Shown one piece after another: positions 43,853 to 51,130 of a stretch of 64,000 bases of DNA; position 1 is the first letter of the stretch; each line of letters opens with the position of its first letter. The position numbers and the translations under genes were made by a program. The notes beneath the pieces are model-generated. The model ran no database searches. It saw only the letters and a program-made list of their open reading frames with translations, and had not been told where the DNA came from. The DNA is from RGIG995 sp045543655. GTDB lineage: Bacteria; Bacillota; Clostridia; Oscillospirales; UBA644. The stretch is taken from assembly GCA_045543655.1 (NCBI GenBank), contig JAZPXN010000038.1:1-64000 (forward strand), read 5' to 3'.

Positions 43853-43881
43853 TTGCAATACGCGGGAAATTGTGGTATAAT
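43853..43881 (+). promoter_or_regulatory. Promoter of the arginine operon
   Basis: TTGCAA, 17 bp, TATAAT with extended TGG. Confidence 0.8.
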
Positions 43882-43889
43882 TATTCATA
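43876..43889 (+). promoter_or_regulatory. ARG-box-like operator over the argC -10
   Basis: TATAATTATTCATA shares a 12-base identity (ATAATTATTCAT) with the ArgR/AhrC consensus and covers the -10 box, so ArgR with arginine would block polymerase. Confidence 0.5.
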
Positions 43890-43924
43890 TTTTTTGAAAT
43901 TCATCCGAAAGGCGGAATCAACCT

Positions 43925-44854
43925 ATGAAACGGGTCTTTATCGACGGCAGTGCCGGAACCACCGGACTTCGCATCCGGGAGCGGCTGGAGGCGAGAGAGG
44001 ATATCACCCTCATCACCCTTCCCGAGGAGGTGCGAAAGGATCCTGCGGCCCGGAAGGAAGCGCTGAATTCCTGCGACGCGGCTTTTCTGTGCCTGCCCGA
44101 TCCTGCGGCCGTTGAAGCGGTGAGCATGATCGAAAATCCCAACGTGACGGTGTTGGACACCTCCACCGCCCACCGCACCGACCCCCGGTTCGCCTACGGA
44201 TTTCCGGAGCTTTCGCCGGCGCATCTGGAAAAGGTGGCGGCCTCCAACCGCATCGCCGTTCCCGGGTGCCATGCCAGCGGCTTTATCGCTCTGGTGTATC
44301 CCCTTATTGAGGCCGGGATCTTGTCTCCGGAAGAGAAGATCGCTTTCTTTTCCCTTACCGGATACAGCGGCGGCGGCAAGAAAATGATTGCTCAGTACGA
44401 AGAAGAGGGAAGAGATCCTCTGCTGGGCGCTCCCCGGCAATACGCTCTGGGGCAGACCCATAAGCATCTGAAGGAAATGTGCGCCGTCACCGGTCTTGTT
44501 AACGCCCCCGTCTTTTCTCCCATCGTGGCGGATTTCTACAGCGGGATGGAGGTAACCGTGCCTCTGTTCGCCTCCCAGGTGAAGGCGGCCCCCGACGGGA
44601 TCAAGGCGGTCTACGCCGCAAAATACGCCGGGGATATGGTGAAATACGTCGAAAACGTTTCGGAAGAAGGGTTCCTGTCCGCCGGAAAGCTTTCGGGGTT
44701 GGACTCGATGGAAATTTCCGTGGACGGCAACGCCGACCGTATTCTCCTCACCGCCCGATACGATAATCTGGGCAAGGGGGCCAGCGGCGCCGCCATCGAA
44801 TGTATGAACCTCCGGTTCGGCCTTCCTGCCACCGAAGGATTGCTTGTGAAATAA
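43925..44854 (+). CDS. argC: N-acetyl-gamma-glutamyl-phosphate reductase (short type)
   Basis: A 309-residue NADPH-dependent reductase, third step of arginine synthesis from glutamate. The nucleotide-binding start FIDGSAGTTGLRIRERL, the active-site Cys in VPGCHASGF and the GYSGGGKKM segment identify the shorter type-2 AGPR form. AAAGGCGG lies before the start. First gene of argCJBDF. Confidence 0.95.
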   Translation: MKRVFIDGSAGTTGLRIRERLEAREDITLITLPEEVRKDPAARKEALNSCDAAFLCLPDPAAVEAVSMIENPNVTVLDTSTAHRTDPRFAYGFPELSPAHLEKVAASNRIAVPGCHASGFIALVYPLIEAGILSPEEKIAFFSLTGYSGGGKKMIAQYEEEGRDPLLGAPRQYALGQTHKHLKEMCAVTGLVNAPVFSPIVADFYSGMEVTVPLFASQVKAAPDGIKAVYAAKYAGDMVKYVENVSEEGFLSAGKLSGLDSMEISVDGNADRILLTARYDNLGKGASGAAIECMNLRFGLPATEGLLVK

Positions 44855-44869
44855 AGGAGATTGCAAAGA

Positions 44870-46081
44870 ATGGAACTGATCAAGGGCGGCGTTTGCGCCG
44901 CAAAGGGATTCCGGGCCAACGGACTGCATTGCGGAATCCGGAAGAATAAAATCAAGCGGGATCTTGCGCTGATCGTCAGCGACACTCCCGCCTCCGCCGC
45001 GGCGGTGTATACCAAAAATCTCGTCACCGGAGCCCCCAATACGGTGACGAAGGGGCATCTGCAAAACGGCGTCGCCCGGGCTGTGATCTGTAACAGCGGG
45101 AACGCCAACACCTGCAACGCCGACGGCATTGAGGTCGCGGAAAAAACCTGTGCCGCTCTTGCCGACGCTCTGCAGATTCCGGCGGATGACGTCGTAGTCG
45201 CTTCTACCGGGGTCATCGGTCAGCGGATGGATCCCACTCCCATTATCAACGCCCTGCCCGAACTGATTGCGGGCCTTGGGGATCACGGGGATCTGGCGGC
45301 GGAGGCCATTATGACCACCGACACCCGTCCCAAGGAGATCTCTTATTCCTTCACCGTCGGCGGCAAAGAGTGCCGCATCGGCGGCATTGCAAAGGGCTCC
45401 GGCATGATCCACCCCAATTTAGCCACCATGCTGGTCTTTATCACTACGGATTGCGCCGTGACGCCGGAAATGCTGCAGAAGGCCCTTTCCAAGGACGTGA
45501 CCGATTCCTTTAATATGGTCAGCGTGGACGGGGATACCTCCACCAACGATATGGTAGTGGTTCTGGCCAACGGACAGGCCGGGAACGAGATTATCACCGC
45601 TCCCGGTGCGGATTTCGACGCTTTCTGCGCCGCGCTGAAGGCCGTCACCGTATGGCTTTGCCGGCAGATTGCCGGGGACGGCGAAGGGGCAACGAAACTG
45701 CTGGAATGCGCCGTGACCGGTGCGAAGGATAAAAATACCGCGCGCACCGTCGCGAAGAGCGTGATCTGTTCGTCTCTCACCAAGGCCGCCATGTTCGGCG
45801 CCGATGCCAACTGGGGTCGGGTGCTGTGCGCCATCGGCTACAGCGGGGCCGAGGTGGACGTGACGAAGGTTGACGTTTCCTTCCGCTCCGCAAAGGGGAC
45901 CGTTGCCGTCTGTAAGAACGGCGCCGGCATCGATTTCTCCGAAGAGATCGCGAAAGAAATTCTGCTGGAAAACGAGATCGAGATTCTCGTCGGTCTCGGA
46001 GACGGGGACGGGGACGCTACGGCCTGGGGCTGCGATCTGACCTACGAATACGTGAAGATCAACGGCGATTACAGAACCTGA
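44870..46081 (+). CDS. argJ: Bifunctional ornithine acetyltransferase / N-acetylglutamate synthase
   Basis: A 403-residue ArgJ, which recycles the acetyl group from N-acetylornithine to glutamate and may also use acetyl-CoA. The precursor cleaves itself before Thr186 in HPNLATMLVF, giving alpha and beta chains. Other family blocks are GNANTCNADG, STGVIGQRMD and KGSGMIHPN. The ATG at 44870 has AAAGGAG ten bases before it; a TTG at 44861 is too close. It follows argC by 15 bases. No argA is needed in this cyclic pathway. Confidence 0.96.
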   Translation: MELIKGGVCAAKGFRANGLHCGIRKNKIKRDLALIVSDTPASAAAVYTKNLVTGAPNTVTKGHLQNGVARAVICNSGNANTCNADGIEVAEKTCAALADALQIPADDVVVASTGVIGQRMDPTPIINALPELIAGLGDHGDLAAEAIMTTDTRPKEISYSFTVGGKECRIGGIAKGSGMIHPNLATMLVFITTDCAVTPEMLQKALSKDVTDSFNMVSVDGDTSTNDMVVVLANGQAGNEIITAPGADFDAFCAALKAVTVWLCRQIAGDGEGATKLLECAVTGAKDKNTARTVAKSVICSSLTKAAMFGADANWGRVLCAIGYSGAEVDVTKVDVSFRSAKGTVAVCKNGAGIDFSEEIAKEILLENEIEILVGLGDGDGDATAWGCDLTYEYVKINGDYRT

Positions 46082-46099
46082 GGAAAGGAGTATCGTATT

Positions 46100-46975
46100 A
46101 TGTCTCTTGAAATTACCAACGCACAGCGGGCGGAGATTCTGACCCAGGCTCTGCCGTATATTCAGAAATATTACGGGAAAGTGGTGGTCGTCAAATACGG
46201 CGGCAACGCCATGATCAACGAAGAGCTGAAGCAGCAGGTCATGGAGGATATCGTCCTTCTGCATCTGGTGGGGGTCAAGGTTATTCTCGTTCACGGGGGC
46301 GGCCCGGAGATCTCCGACATGCTGAAAAAAATCGGCAAGGAATCGGTCTTCGTGGACGGCCTTCGGGTTACGGACAAGGAGACGGCCGACGTGGTGCAGA
46401 TGGTGCTTGCGGGGAAGATCAACAAGAGCCTCGTCAATCTTCTGCAGATCAAGGGCGGCAAGGCGATGGGGCTTTCCGGTATGGACGGTCACATGATCGA
46501 AGCCACCGCAAAGGACGAGCGCCTGGGCTACGTGGGCGAGATTGTCAAGGTCAATATCGATCCTCTTGCCGATTTGCTGGAGAAGGGGTATATCCCCGTA
46601 GTCTCCACCGTGGGATGCGATATGGAGGGCAACGTCTATAACATCAACGCCGATACCGCCGCCGCCTATCTGGCCGGGGCCATGGGGGCTTACCGTCTTA
46701 TTTCCATGACCGATATCAACGGCATTCTGCGGGACAAGGACGATCCCGCCTCTCTCATCAGCTCCATCGATCTGAAGGAGGCGGCAGAGCTGTTCGAGAC
46801 CGGTATTATCTCCGGCGGCATGATCCCCAAGGTTCAGTGCTGTATCGACGCCATTCACCGGGGGGTGGAGAAGGTCTTTATCATGGACGGTCGGGTCCCC
46901 CATTCTTTGCTGATTGAGACCTTGACCGACGAAGGCGCCGGCACGATGGTTATGAAGGAGCGTAAAAAGAAATGA
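46100..46975 (+). CDS. argB: Acetylglutamate kinase
   Basis: A 291-residue amino-acid kinase that phosphorylates N-acetylglutamate, normally the arginine-sensitive step. VVKYGGNAM, VLVHGGGPEIS, GKINKSLVNLL and the C-terminal GGMIPKVQCCIDA motif are all present. The N-terminal extension (about 20 residues, QALPYIQKYYGK) is of the kind linked to arginine-inhibited hexameric enzymes. It overlaps argD by 4 bases (ATGA). Confidence 0.97.
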   Translation: MSLEITNAQRAEILTQALPYIQKYYGKVVVVKYGGNAMINEELKQQVMEDIVLLHLVGVKVILVHGGGPEISDMLKKIGKESVFVDGLRVTDKETADVVQMVLAGKINKSLVNLLQIKGGKAMGLSGMDGHMIEATAKDERLGYVGEIVKVNIDPLADLLEKGYIPVVSTVGCDMEGNVYNINADTAAAYLAGAMGAYRLISMTDINGILRDKDDPASLISSIDLKEAAELFETGIISGGMIPKVQCCIDAIHRGVEKVFIMDGRVPHSLLIETLTDEGAGTMVMKERKKK

Positions 46976-48150
46976 ATACCTTTGAAAAGGACGGGCAATA
47001 CGTTGCCCACACCTACGCCCGGTTTCCCTTGGAGATCGTCTCCGGGAAGGGGAGTATTCTGACCGATTCCCGGGGGAAGGATTATATTGACCTTGGCACC
47101 GGGATCGCCGTCAATACCCTGGGCACCGCCGACGAGGGGTGGATTTCCGCCGTCACCGCTCAGTTGGGCAAATTTTCCCATACCTCCAATCTGTTTTATA
47201 CCTCTCCCTGCGCCGATCTGGCGGAAAAGCTCTGCCTGCGGACGGGGATGAAAAAGGTCTTTTTCTCCAATTCCGGGGCCGAGGCCAACGAGTGTGCCAT
47301 TAAGGCCGCCCGGGGCTACGCCGCCGCAAAATGGGGCGCTGAACGCTATACGATAATTACTCTGAACAATTCCTTCCATGGCCGTACCATTACTACCCTG
47401 GCCGCCACGGGGCAGGAGGTCTTCCATAAGGATTTCACCCCTCTTACCCCCGGATTTGTCAGCGTGCCTGCCAACGATCTGGAGGCCGTTCGGGCGGCGG
47501 TGAAGGAGCACGAAGCCATTGCCGTTATGTTTGAAACGGTGCAGGGAGAAGGGGGAGTTCTTCCTCTGGAGAAATCCTTCGTTCAAGGTCTTGCCGCATT
47601 GGCGGAGGAGACCGGAATTCTTCTCATCGTGGACGAGGTCCAGACCGGAAACGGCCGCACGGGGCAGCTGTACGGCTATATGAATTACGGCATCACCCCC
47701 GATATCGTCACCACCGCCAAGGGGCTTGGGGGCGGTCTGCCCATCGGCGCTACCCTTTTGGGCGAAAAGGTGCAGGAGGTCTATCAGCCGGGAAGCCACG
47801 GCTCTACCTTCGGCGGCAATCCCGCCGTCTGTGCGGGGGCGCTGTACGTGCTGAACCGTCTTGACGAGAATCTTCTGGCCTCCGTCCGGGCGAAATCCCA
47901 ATATATCTTCGATTCCCTCACCGGGGCCGTCGGCGTGAAGAGCGTTTCCGGCCTGGGGCTGATGATCGGCGTCGAGCCGGAAGGGGATGCGAAGGAAATC
48001 CTTGCCAAATGCCGGGAAAAGGGCGTGATTGCCCTGACCGCAAAGAATAAAGTCCGCCTTCTGCCGCCCCTGAATATCCCCATGGAGCTTCTGGAGCAGG
48101 CCGTGGCGGTGTTGAAAGAAACCTTCGCCGAATGTGCAAAAGGAGAATAA
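46972..48150 (+). CDS. argD: Acetylornithine aminotransferase
   Basis: A 392-residue PLP-dependent class III aminotransferase making N-acetylornithine. The PLP Lys is in TTAKGLGGGLPIGA (near residue 250); FSNSGAEANECAIK, FHGRTITTLAATGQ and DEVQTGNGRTG are conserved. The start overlaps the argB stop as ATGA. Confidence 0.97.
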   Translation: MNTFEKDGQYVAHTYARFPLEIVSGKGSILTDSRGKDYIDLGTGIAVNTLGTADEGWISAVTAQLGKFSHTSNLFYTSPCADLAEKLCLRTGMKKVFFSNSGAEANECAIKAARGYAAAKWGAERYTIITLNNSFHGRTITTLAATGQEVFHKDFTPLTPGFVSVPANDLEAVRAAVKEHEAIAVMFETVQGEGGVLPLEKSFVQGLAALAEETGILLIVDEVQTGNGRTGQLYGYMNYGITPDIVTTAKGLGGGLPIGATLLGEKVQEVYQPGSHGSTFGGNPAVCAGALYVLNRLDENLLASVRAKSQYIFDSLTGAVGVKSVSGLGLMIGVEPEGDAKEILAKCREKGVIALTAKNKVRLLPPLNIPMELLEQAVAVLKETFAECAKGE

Positions 48151-48151
48151 T

Positions 48152-49135
48152 ATGAATCTGAAAGGCAGAGATTTTCTCAAGCTTCTGGACTATACCCCCG
48201 AAGAGATCGGCTACCTCATCGACCGCGCCGCCGAGCTGAAGGCCCAGAAAAAGGCCGGGATCTCCCACGAGATCCACAAGGGGAAAAATATTGCTCTGAT
48301 TTTCGAAAAGACCTCCACCCGCACCCGGTGCGCCTTTGAGGTGGCCGCCCGGGATCTGGGCATGGGCGTCACCTATCTGGACCCCACCGGATCGCAGATC
48401 GGCAAAAAAGAATCCATCGCCGATACCGCCCGGGTCATCGGCCGGATGTACGACGGCATCGAATACCGGGGATTTGGCCAGGAGATCGTGGAGGAATTGG
48501 CGAAATATTCCCCCGTGCCCGTGTGGAACGGACTTACCAATGAATTCCATCCTACCCAGATTCTGGCGGATTTTCTGACTATCCGGGAGCATTTCGGCAA
48601 GCTGAAGGGGATCAATTTTGTTTATATGGGGGACGCCCGGTATAATATGGGCAATTCCCTGATGGTGGGGTGCGCCAAAATGGGCTTGAATTTCACCGCC
48701 TGCGCCCCCGAGGCTTATTTCCCCGATCCGGAGTTGATCGCCGCCTGCAAGGCCGTGGCCGCGGAGACCGGCGCCACGCTGACCTTCGAGACCGATCCCA
48801 TGAAAGCCACCAAAAACGCCGACGTGATCTACACCGACGTGTGGGTCTCCATGGGCGAACCGGTGGAGGTGTGGGAACAGCGCATCAACGAGCTGGGCCC
48901 CTATCAGGTCAACAAAGCTCTGATGGACAACGCCGGCCCCCAGTGCCGCTTCATGCATTGCCTCCCCGCCTTCCACGATCTGAAAACTACGGTGGGCAAG
49001 GAAATGGGCGAGAAATTCGGCCGGGATTCCATGGAAGTCACCGACGAAGTCTTCGAATCGGCCCAGTCCATCGTCTTCGACGAAGCGGAGAACCGGATGC
49101 ATACGATCAAAGCGGTCATGTGTGAGACCTTGTAA
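48152..49135 (+). CDS. argF: Ornithine carbamoyltransferase
   Basis: A 327-residue OTCase, converting ornithine and carbamoyl phosphate to citrulline. The carbamoyl-phosphate loop FEKTSTRTRCAFE and the ornithine site HCLPAFHD are intact. The ATG at 48152 follows AAAGGAG; a GTG at 48134 lies inside the end of argD and has none. argG and argH are not in the window. It could also work catabolically, but position at the end of argCJBDF supports biosynthesis. Confidence 0.97.
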   Translation: MNLKGRDFLKLLDYTPEEIGYLIDRAAELKAQKKAGISHEIHKGKNIALIFEKTSTRTRCAFEVAARDLGMGVTYLDPTGSQIGKKESIADTARVIGRMYDGIEYRGFGQEIVEELAKYSPVPVWNGLTNEFHPTQILADFLTIREHFGKLKGINFVYMGDARYNMGNSLMVGCAKMGLNFTACAPEAYFPDPELIAACKAVAAETGATLTFETDPMKATKNADVIYTDVWVSMGEPVEVWEQRINELGPYQVNKALMDNAGPQCRFMHCLPAFHDLKTTVGKEMGEKFGRDSMEVTDEVFESAQSIVFDEAENRMHTIKAVMCETL

Positions 49136-49146
49136 AGGGAACGGTA

Positions 49147-49218
49147 TTCTTTCTTTTTTCGGGAGAAAAAAGAAAGAACCAAAGAAAAAAGCCAAGGCCG
49201 GCACAATTCTTGCGCCGG
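49147..49218 (+). repeat. Two-hairpin repeat element, copy A
   Basis: A pyrimidine/purine hairpin (TTCTTTCTTTTTTC/GAAAAAAGAAAGAA, 49147-49178), then ACCAAAGAAAAAAGCC, then a CCGGC/GCCGG hairpin (49198-49218). The same composite occurs inverted at 51005-51084. It follows argF and may end that operon. Confidence 0.6.
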
Positions 49219-49242
49219 GGAGTTGAAAATTTAAGATGCAAA

Positions 49243-49270
49243 AAGGGTGTCGGCTTCTGCCGGCACCCTT
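49243..49270 (-). terminator. Minus-strand terminator
   Basis: 12-bp stem AAGGGTGTCGGC/GCCGGCACCCTT with loop TTCT; T5 follows on the minus strand only. It implies a minus-strand transcript entering from the right. Confidence 0.6.
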
Positions 49271-49275
49271 GGTGT

Positions 49276-49335
49276 TTATTCGGTTGTTTGCAGTCCGTCG
49301 ATTTTCAGGTGGTTGTAGAGATTTTGGAATCCCAT
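49276..49335 (-). CDS. Possible 19-residue peptide or gene remnant
   Basis: A minus-strand frame MGFQNLYNHLKIDGLQTTE sits just before the minus-strand terminator and after GAGGGAAA. It may be a micro-ORF or the last codons of a lost gene. No convincing promoter was seen. Apart from this, the stretch 49219-49456 holds nothing recognised. Confidence 0.2.
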   Translation of the reverse strand: MGFQNLYNHLKIDGLQTTE

Positions 49336-49456
49336 TTTCCCTCGATCGGAAAATCTCTTTTGTTTTTCTGAGGCGTGGTTTTTATAAAACGAATCCCGCA
49401 GAGGCTGGTCCCGGGAGAATTTCTGCACGGTTTATTTAAAAAATTATCGAAAAGTC

Positions 49457-49485
49457 TTGCATTTTAGGGAGAAATATGTTATACT
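49457..49485 (+). promoter_or_regulatory. Promoter of the toxin mRNA
   Basis: TTGCAT, 17 bp, TATACT with extended TGT, predicting a start near 49492. Confidence 0.7.
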
Positions 49486-49492
49486 GACTACG

Positions 49493-49531
49493 GTGCTGAC
49501 CTGCACGGTAGGCGGTTAACTCTTTGCCCTC
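49493..49531 (+). repeat. Left flanking inverted repeat of the toxin locus
   Basis: Blocks GTGCTGACC, CGGTTA and TGCCCTC occur here and, on the opposite strand, at 49688-49715. The toxin transcript and the antisense RNA therefore start with similar sequences. Confidence 0.6.
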
Positions 49532-49545
49532 TTGTTGAAAGGGGG
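49527..49545 (+). promoter_or_regulatory. Hairpin masking the toxin ribosome binding site
   Basis: CCCTCTT pairs with AAGGGGG (one T-G pair), loop GTTGA. This buries the Shine-Dalgarno sequence, as in type I toxin mRNAs. Confidence 0.55.
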
Positions 49546-49553
49546 TGAGGCGT

Positions 49554-49640
49554 ATGGTTACATACGATTTTTTAGTTGCATTTGCGACTTTGATCGTTGC
49601 TATCATCTCTCTTGTTATCTCAATAACAAAAAGAAAATGA
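49554..49640 (+). CDS. Small hydrophobic type I toxin (holin-like)
   Basis: A 28-residue peptide behind AAAGGGGGTGAGG. It begins MVTYDFLVAFATLI, has one membrane helix of about 18 residues, and ends ISITKRK with a cationic tail. This layout is that of putative holin-like/Fst-TxpA-type toxins of Firmicutes. Such peptides insert in the membrane and stop growth when their antisense RNA is lost. It has its own promoter, a masked ribosome site, a shared terminator and an antisense transcript starting on the far side. Activity is inferred, not shown. Confidence 0.75.
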   Translation: MVTYDFLVAFATLIVAIISLVISITKRK

Positions 49641-49671
49641 CCGCCCTTCGTCCAAAAAGTTGCGGTCATTT
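49635..49671. terminator. Shared bidirectional terminator of toxin and antitoxin RNA
   Basis: 10-bp stem AAATGACCGC/GCGGTCATTT with a 17-nt loop, T-rich beyond both arms. The toxin stop codon lies in the left arm. Confidence 0.7.
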
Positions 49672-49687
49672 CTTTTAATCGCATTTT

Positions 49688-49715
49688 GAGGGCATAACCG
49701 TCTATCGGTCAGCAC
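49688..49715 (-). repeat. Right flanking inverted repeat of the toxin locus
   Basis: Minus-strand copy of the GTGCTGACC, CGGTTA, TGCCCTC series, forming the 5' part of the antisense RNA. Confidence 0.6.
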
Positions 49716-49728
49716 TCTTGATATCTAT

Positions 49729-49757
49729 ATTATACACTATTCCGAAGGGTTTGTCAA
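49729..49757 (-). promoter_or_regulatory. Full-consensus promoter of the antisense RNA
   Basis: Minus strand TTGACA, 17 bp, TATAAT. It is stronger than the toxin promoter, as expected for an antitoxin RNA. From here to 49931 nothing else was recognised. Confidence 0.8.
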
Positions 49758-49963
49758 GACTTTTCGAATTTTTTTATTTTTAACATGCGTAAAGCGTTCT
49801 GTGAATGAATTTCACTATTTTCAATATGAACGAACGGTGAACAAAAAACGCGGATGCAAGATACGTTTGCCTGAGGCGGTTTTGTGTGGCGGTGTTTTTT
49901 ATAAGTCCTTTTTATGGGACAACTTTTGTGTTATAATTATAATAGAAGAAAGGAGTGTGTGCA

Positions 49964-50923
49964 ATGTTGCCGAATCCCATAATGGAGCAGGAACAGATGC
50001 TGAAGTACGTCGAAAGCATTGATCCTGAAAGGAAAGAGTTGCTTTTGCGGCAAATTTGTCAGCTTAAAAATGATTTGAACGAATTTTTAGCGGAAATGAA
50101 AGCGAACGAGATGCTTCGTTCCGCTTGCGTGGAGCTGTTTCGCAAGACGGGGAAAGAGGCGGTGTTTTTTTCGGAAGATATCTGCCAGGCCGTCTTTACC
50201 GCAGAAGAGAAATATACGATAAGCGGTCGGTTTCGTGTGGTTTCCAAGGGGTGCTTTTCCTATTGCCCCGGTCTGAAAGAGCTCACCTTTGGGGATGGTG
50301 TGGAATTCGTTTCCGGGAGTGCTTGTCAGGGACTGGAGGACCTTCGCTCCGTGGGGTTTTCCAAGAGCGTCCGGGGGATCGACGAATATGCTTTTGCTGA
50401 TTGTATTTCCTTGCAAAGTGTTGATTTTGAGGGACAGGACACTTATGTGCGAGCAGATAGTTTTTGCAATACGCCGTGGTTTGATGGGAAACAAGAGGAA
50501 TTCGTCGTTGTGTGCGGTCAACTGCTGAAATATAACGGGACTGCGGAAGAGGTTCGGATTCCCGAAACGGTTCGCATGATTCAACACATGGTTTTTTCCG
50601 GGAATTCGTCGATCAAAAAAGTTGTCTTCCCTGCAACGCTCCGGGAAATTGGCGTTGCGGCCTTTTCCGAATGCACGGCTCTGGAATCAATCGAGTTTCA
50701 GGGGAAGTCCATTGATTGCATCAATATGTCTGCCTTTGAGGGGTGTTCGAGTCTGCATATGGTAAGCCTGCCGGATAAGGTCGGCCAATTGGGAGCGATG
50801 GCGTTTGATCGTTTTGTTTGGATCTGGTACACTACGGGATGCGGTATTGATGATTATCTGGAAGAGAATTATCCTTTTTGCAGTGATGAAGATTTCCCCG
50901 AAATCGAAGACGAGGATGAATAA
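49964..50923 (+). CDS. BspA-type leucine-rich-repeat protein
   Basis: A 319-residue protein without signal peptide or membrane segment, so probably cytoplasmic. The N-terminal 50 residues are helical and may form a coiled coil (IDPERKELLLRQICQLKNDL). From about residue 75 on there are BspA-like (LRR_5) repeats: CFSYCPGLKELTFGDGVEFV, YAFADCISLQSVDF, AFSECTALESIEF, AFEGCSSLHMVSLP. The last residues are very acidic. Start 49964 follows AAAGGAG. The gene is AT-richer than its surroundings and lies in the repeat-flanked island with the toxin locus. Role unknown. Confidence 0.8.
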   Translation: MLPNPIMEQEQMLKYVESIDPERKELLLRQICQLKNDLNEFLAEMKANEMLRSACVELFRKTGKEAVFFSEDICQAVFTAEEKYTISGRFRVVSKGCFSYCPGLKELTFGDGVEFVSGSACQGLEDLRSVGFSKSVRGIDEYAFADCISLQSVDFEGQDTYVRADSFCNTPWFDGKQEEFVVVCGQLLKYNGTAEEVRIPETVRMIQHMVFSGNSSIKKVVFPATLREIGVAAFSECTALESIEFQGKSIDCINMSAFEGCSSLHMVSLPDKVGQLGAMAFDRFVWIWYTTGCGIDDYLEENYPFCSDEDFPEIEDEDE

Positions 50924-50944
50924 TTTGTATCTATATTGCACCGC

Positions 50945-50983
50945 AAATCAGGGGTCGGAAATATTTCCGACCCCTGATTTTTT
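50945..50983 (+). terminator. Terminator of the LRR gene
   Basis: 16-bp perfect stem AAATCAGGGGTCGGAA and complement, loop ATAT, then T-rich sequence. Confidence 0.9.
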
Positions 50984-51004
50984 GCATTTAATTTCAGTCC
51001 TCTC

Positions 51005-51084
51005 CCGGCGGAAGGATTCCGCCGGATTTCGCTTTTCTTTCTTTTGGTACTTTTCTTTCTTTTCTCGTGAAAAGAAAGAAAAGT
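51005..51084 (-). repeat. Two-hairpin repeat element, copy B (inverted)
   Basis: CCGGCGGAA-GGA-TTCCGCCGG (51005-51025), then a GAAA/CCAAAA spacer, then a 16-bp perfect pyrimidine/purine hairpin with loop TCGT (51049-51084). Read on the minus strand, it has the same order as copy A at 49147-49218. Confidence 0.6.
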
Positions 51085-51130
51085 ATGCCTCCGTCCCTCT
51101 AACCTCACACCTTCTTCACTCTAACTTCCC

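Larger units (their letters stand above)
49629..49722 (-). ncRNA. Candidate antisense RNA antitoxin
   Basis: A consensus minus-strand promoter (49729-49757) predicts an RNA from about 49722 that runs into the 3' end of the toxin gene and stops at the shared hairpin (49635-49671), about 90 nt. It has no good open frame. It would pair with the last 40 or so bases of the toxin mRNA. Confidence 0.6.

Noticed and set aside
49436..49684. 82-codon minus-strand frame across the toxin locus
   Set aside because: It crosses the shared terminator and both promoters and lacks a ribosome site. The plus-strand 28-residue toxin explains the region better.
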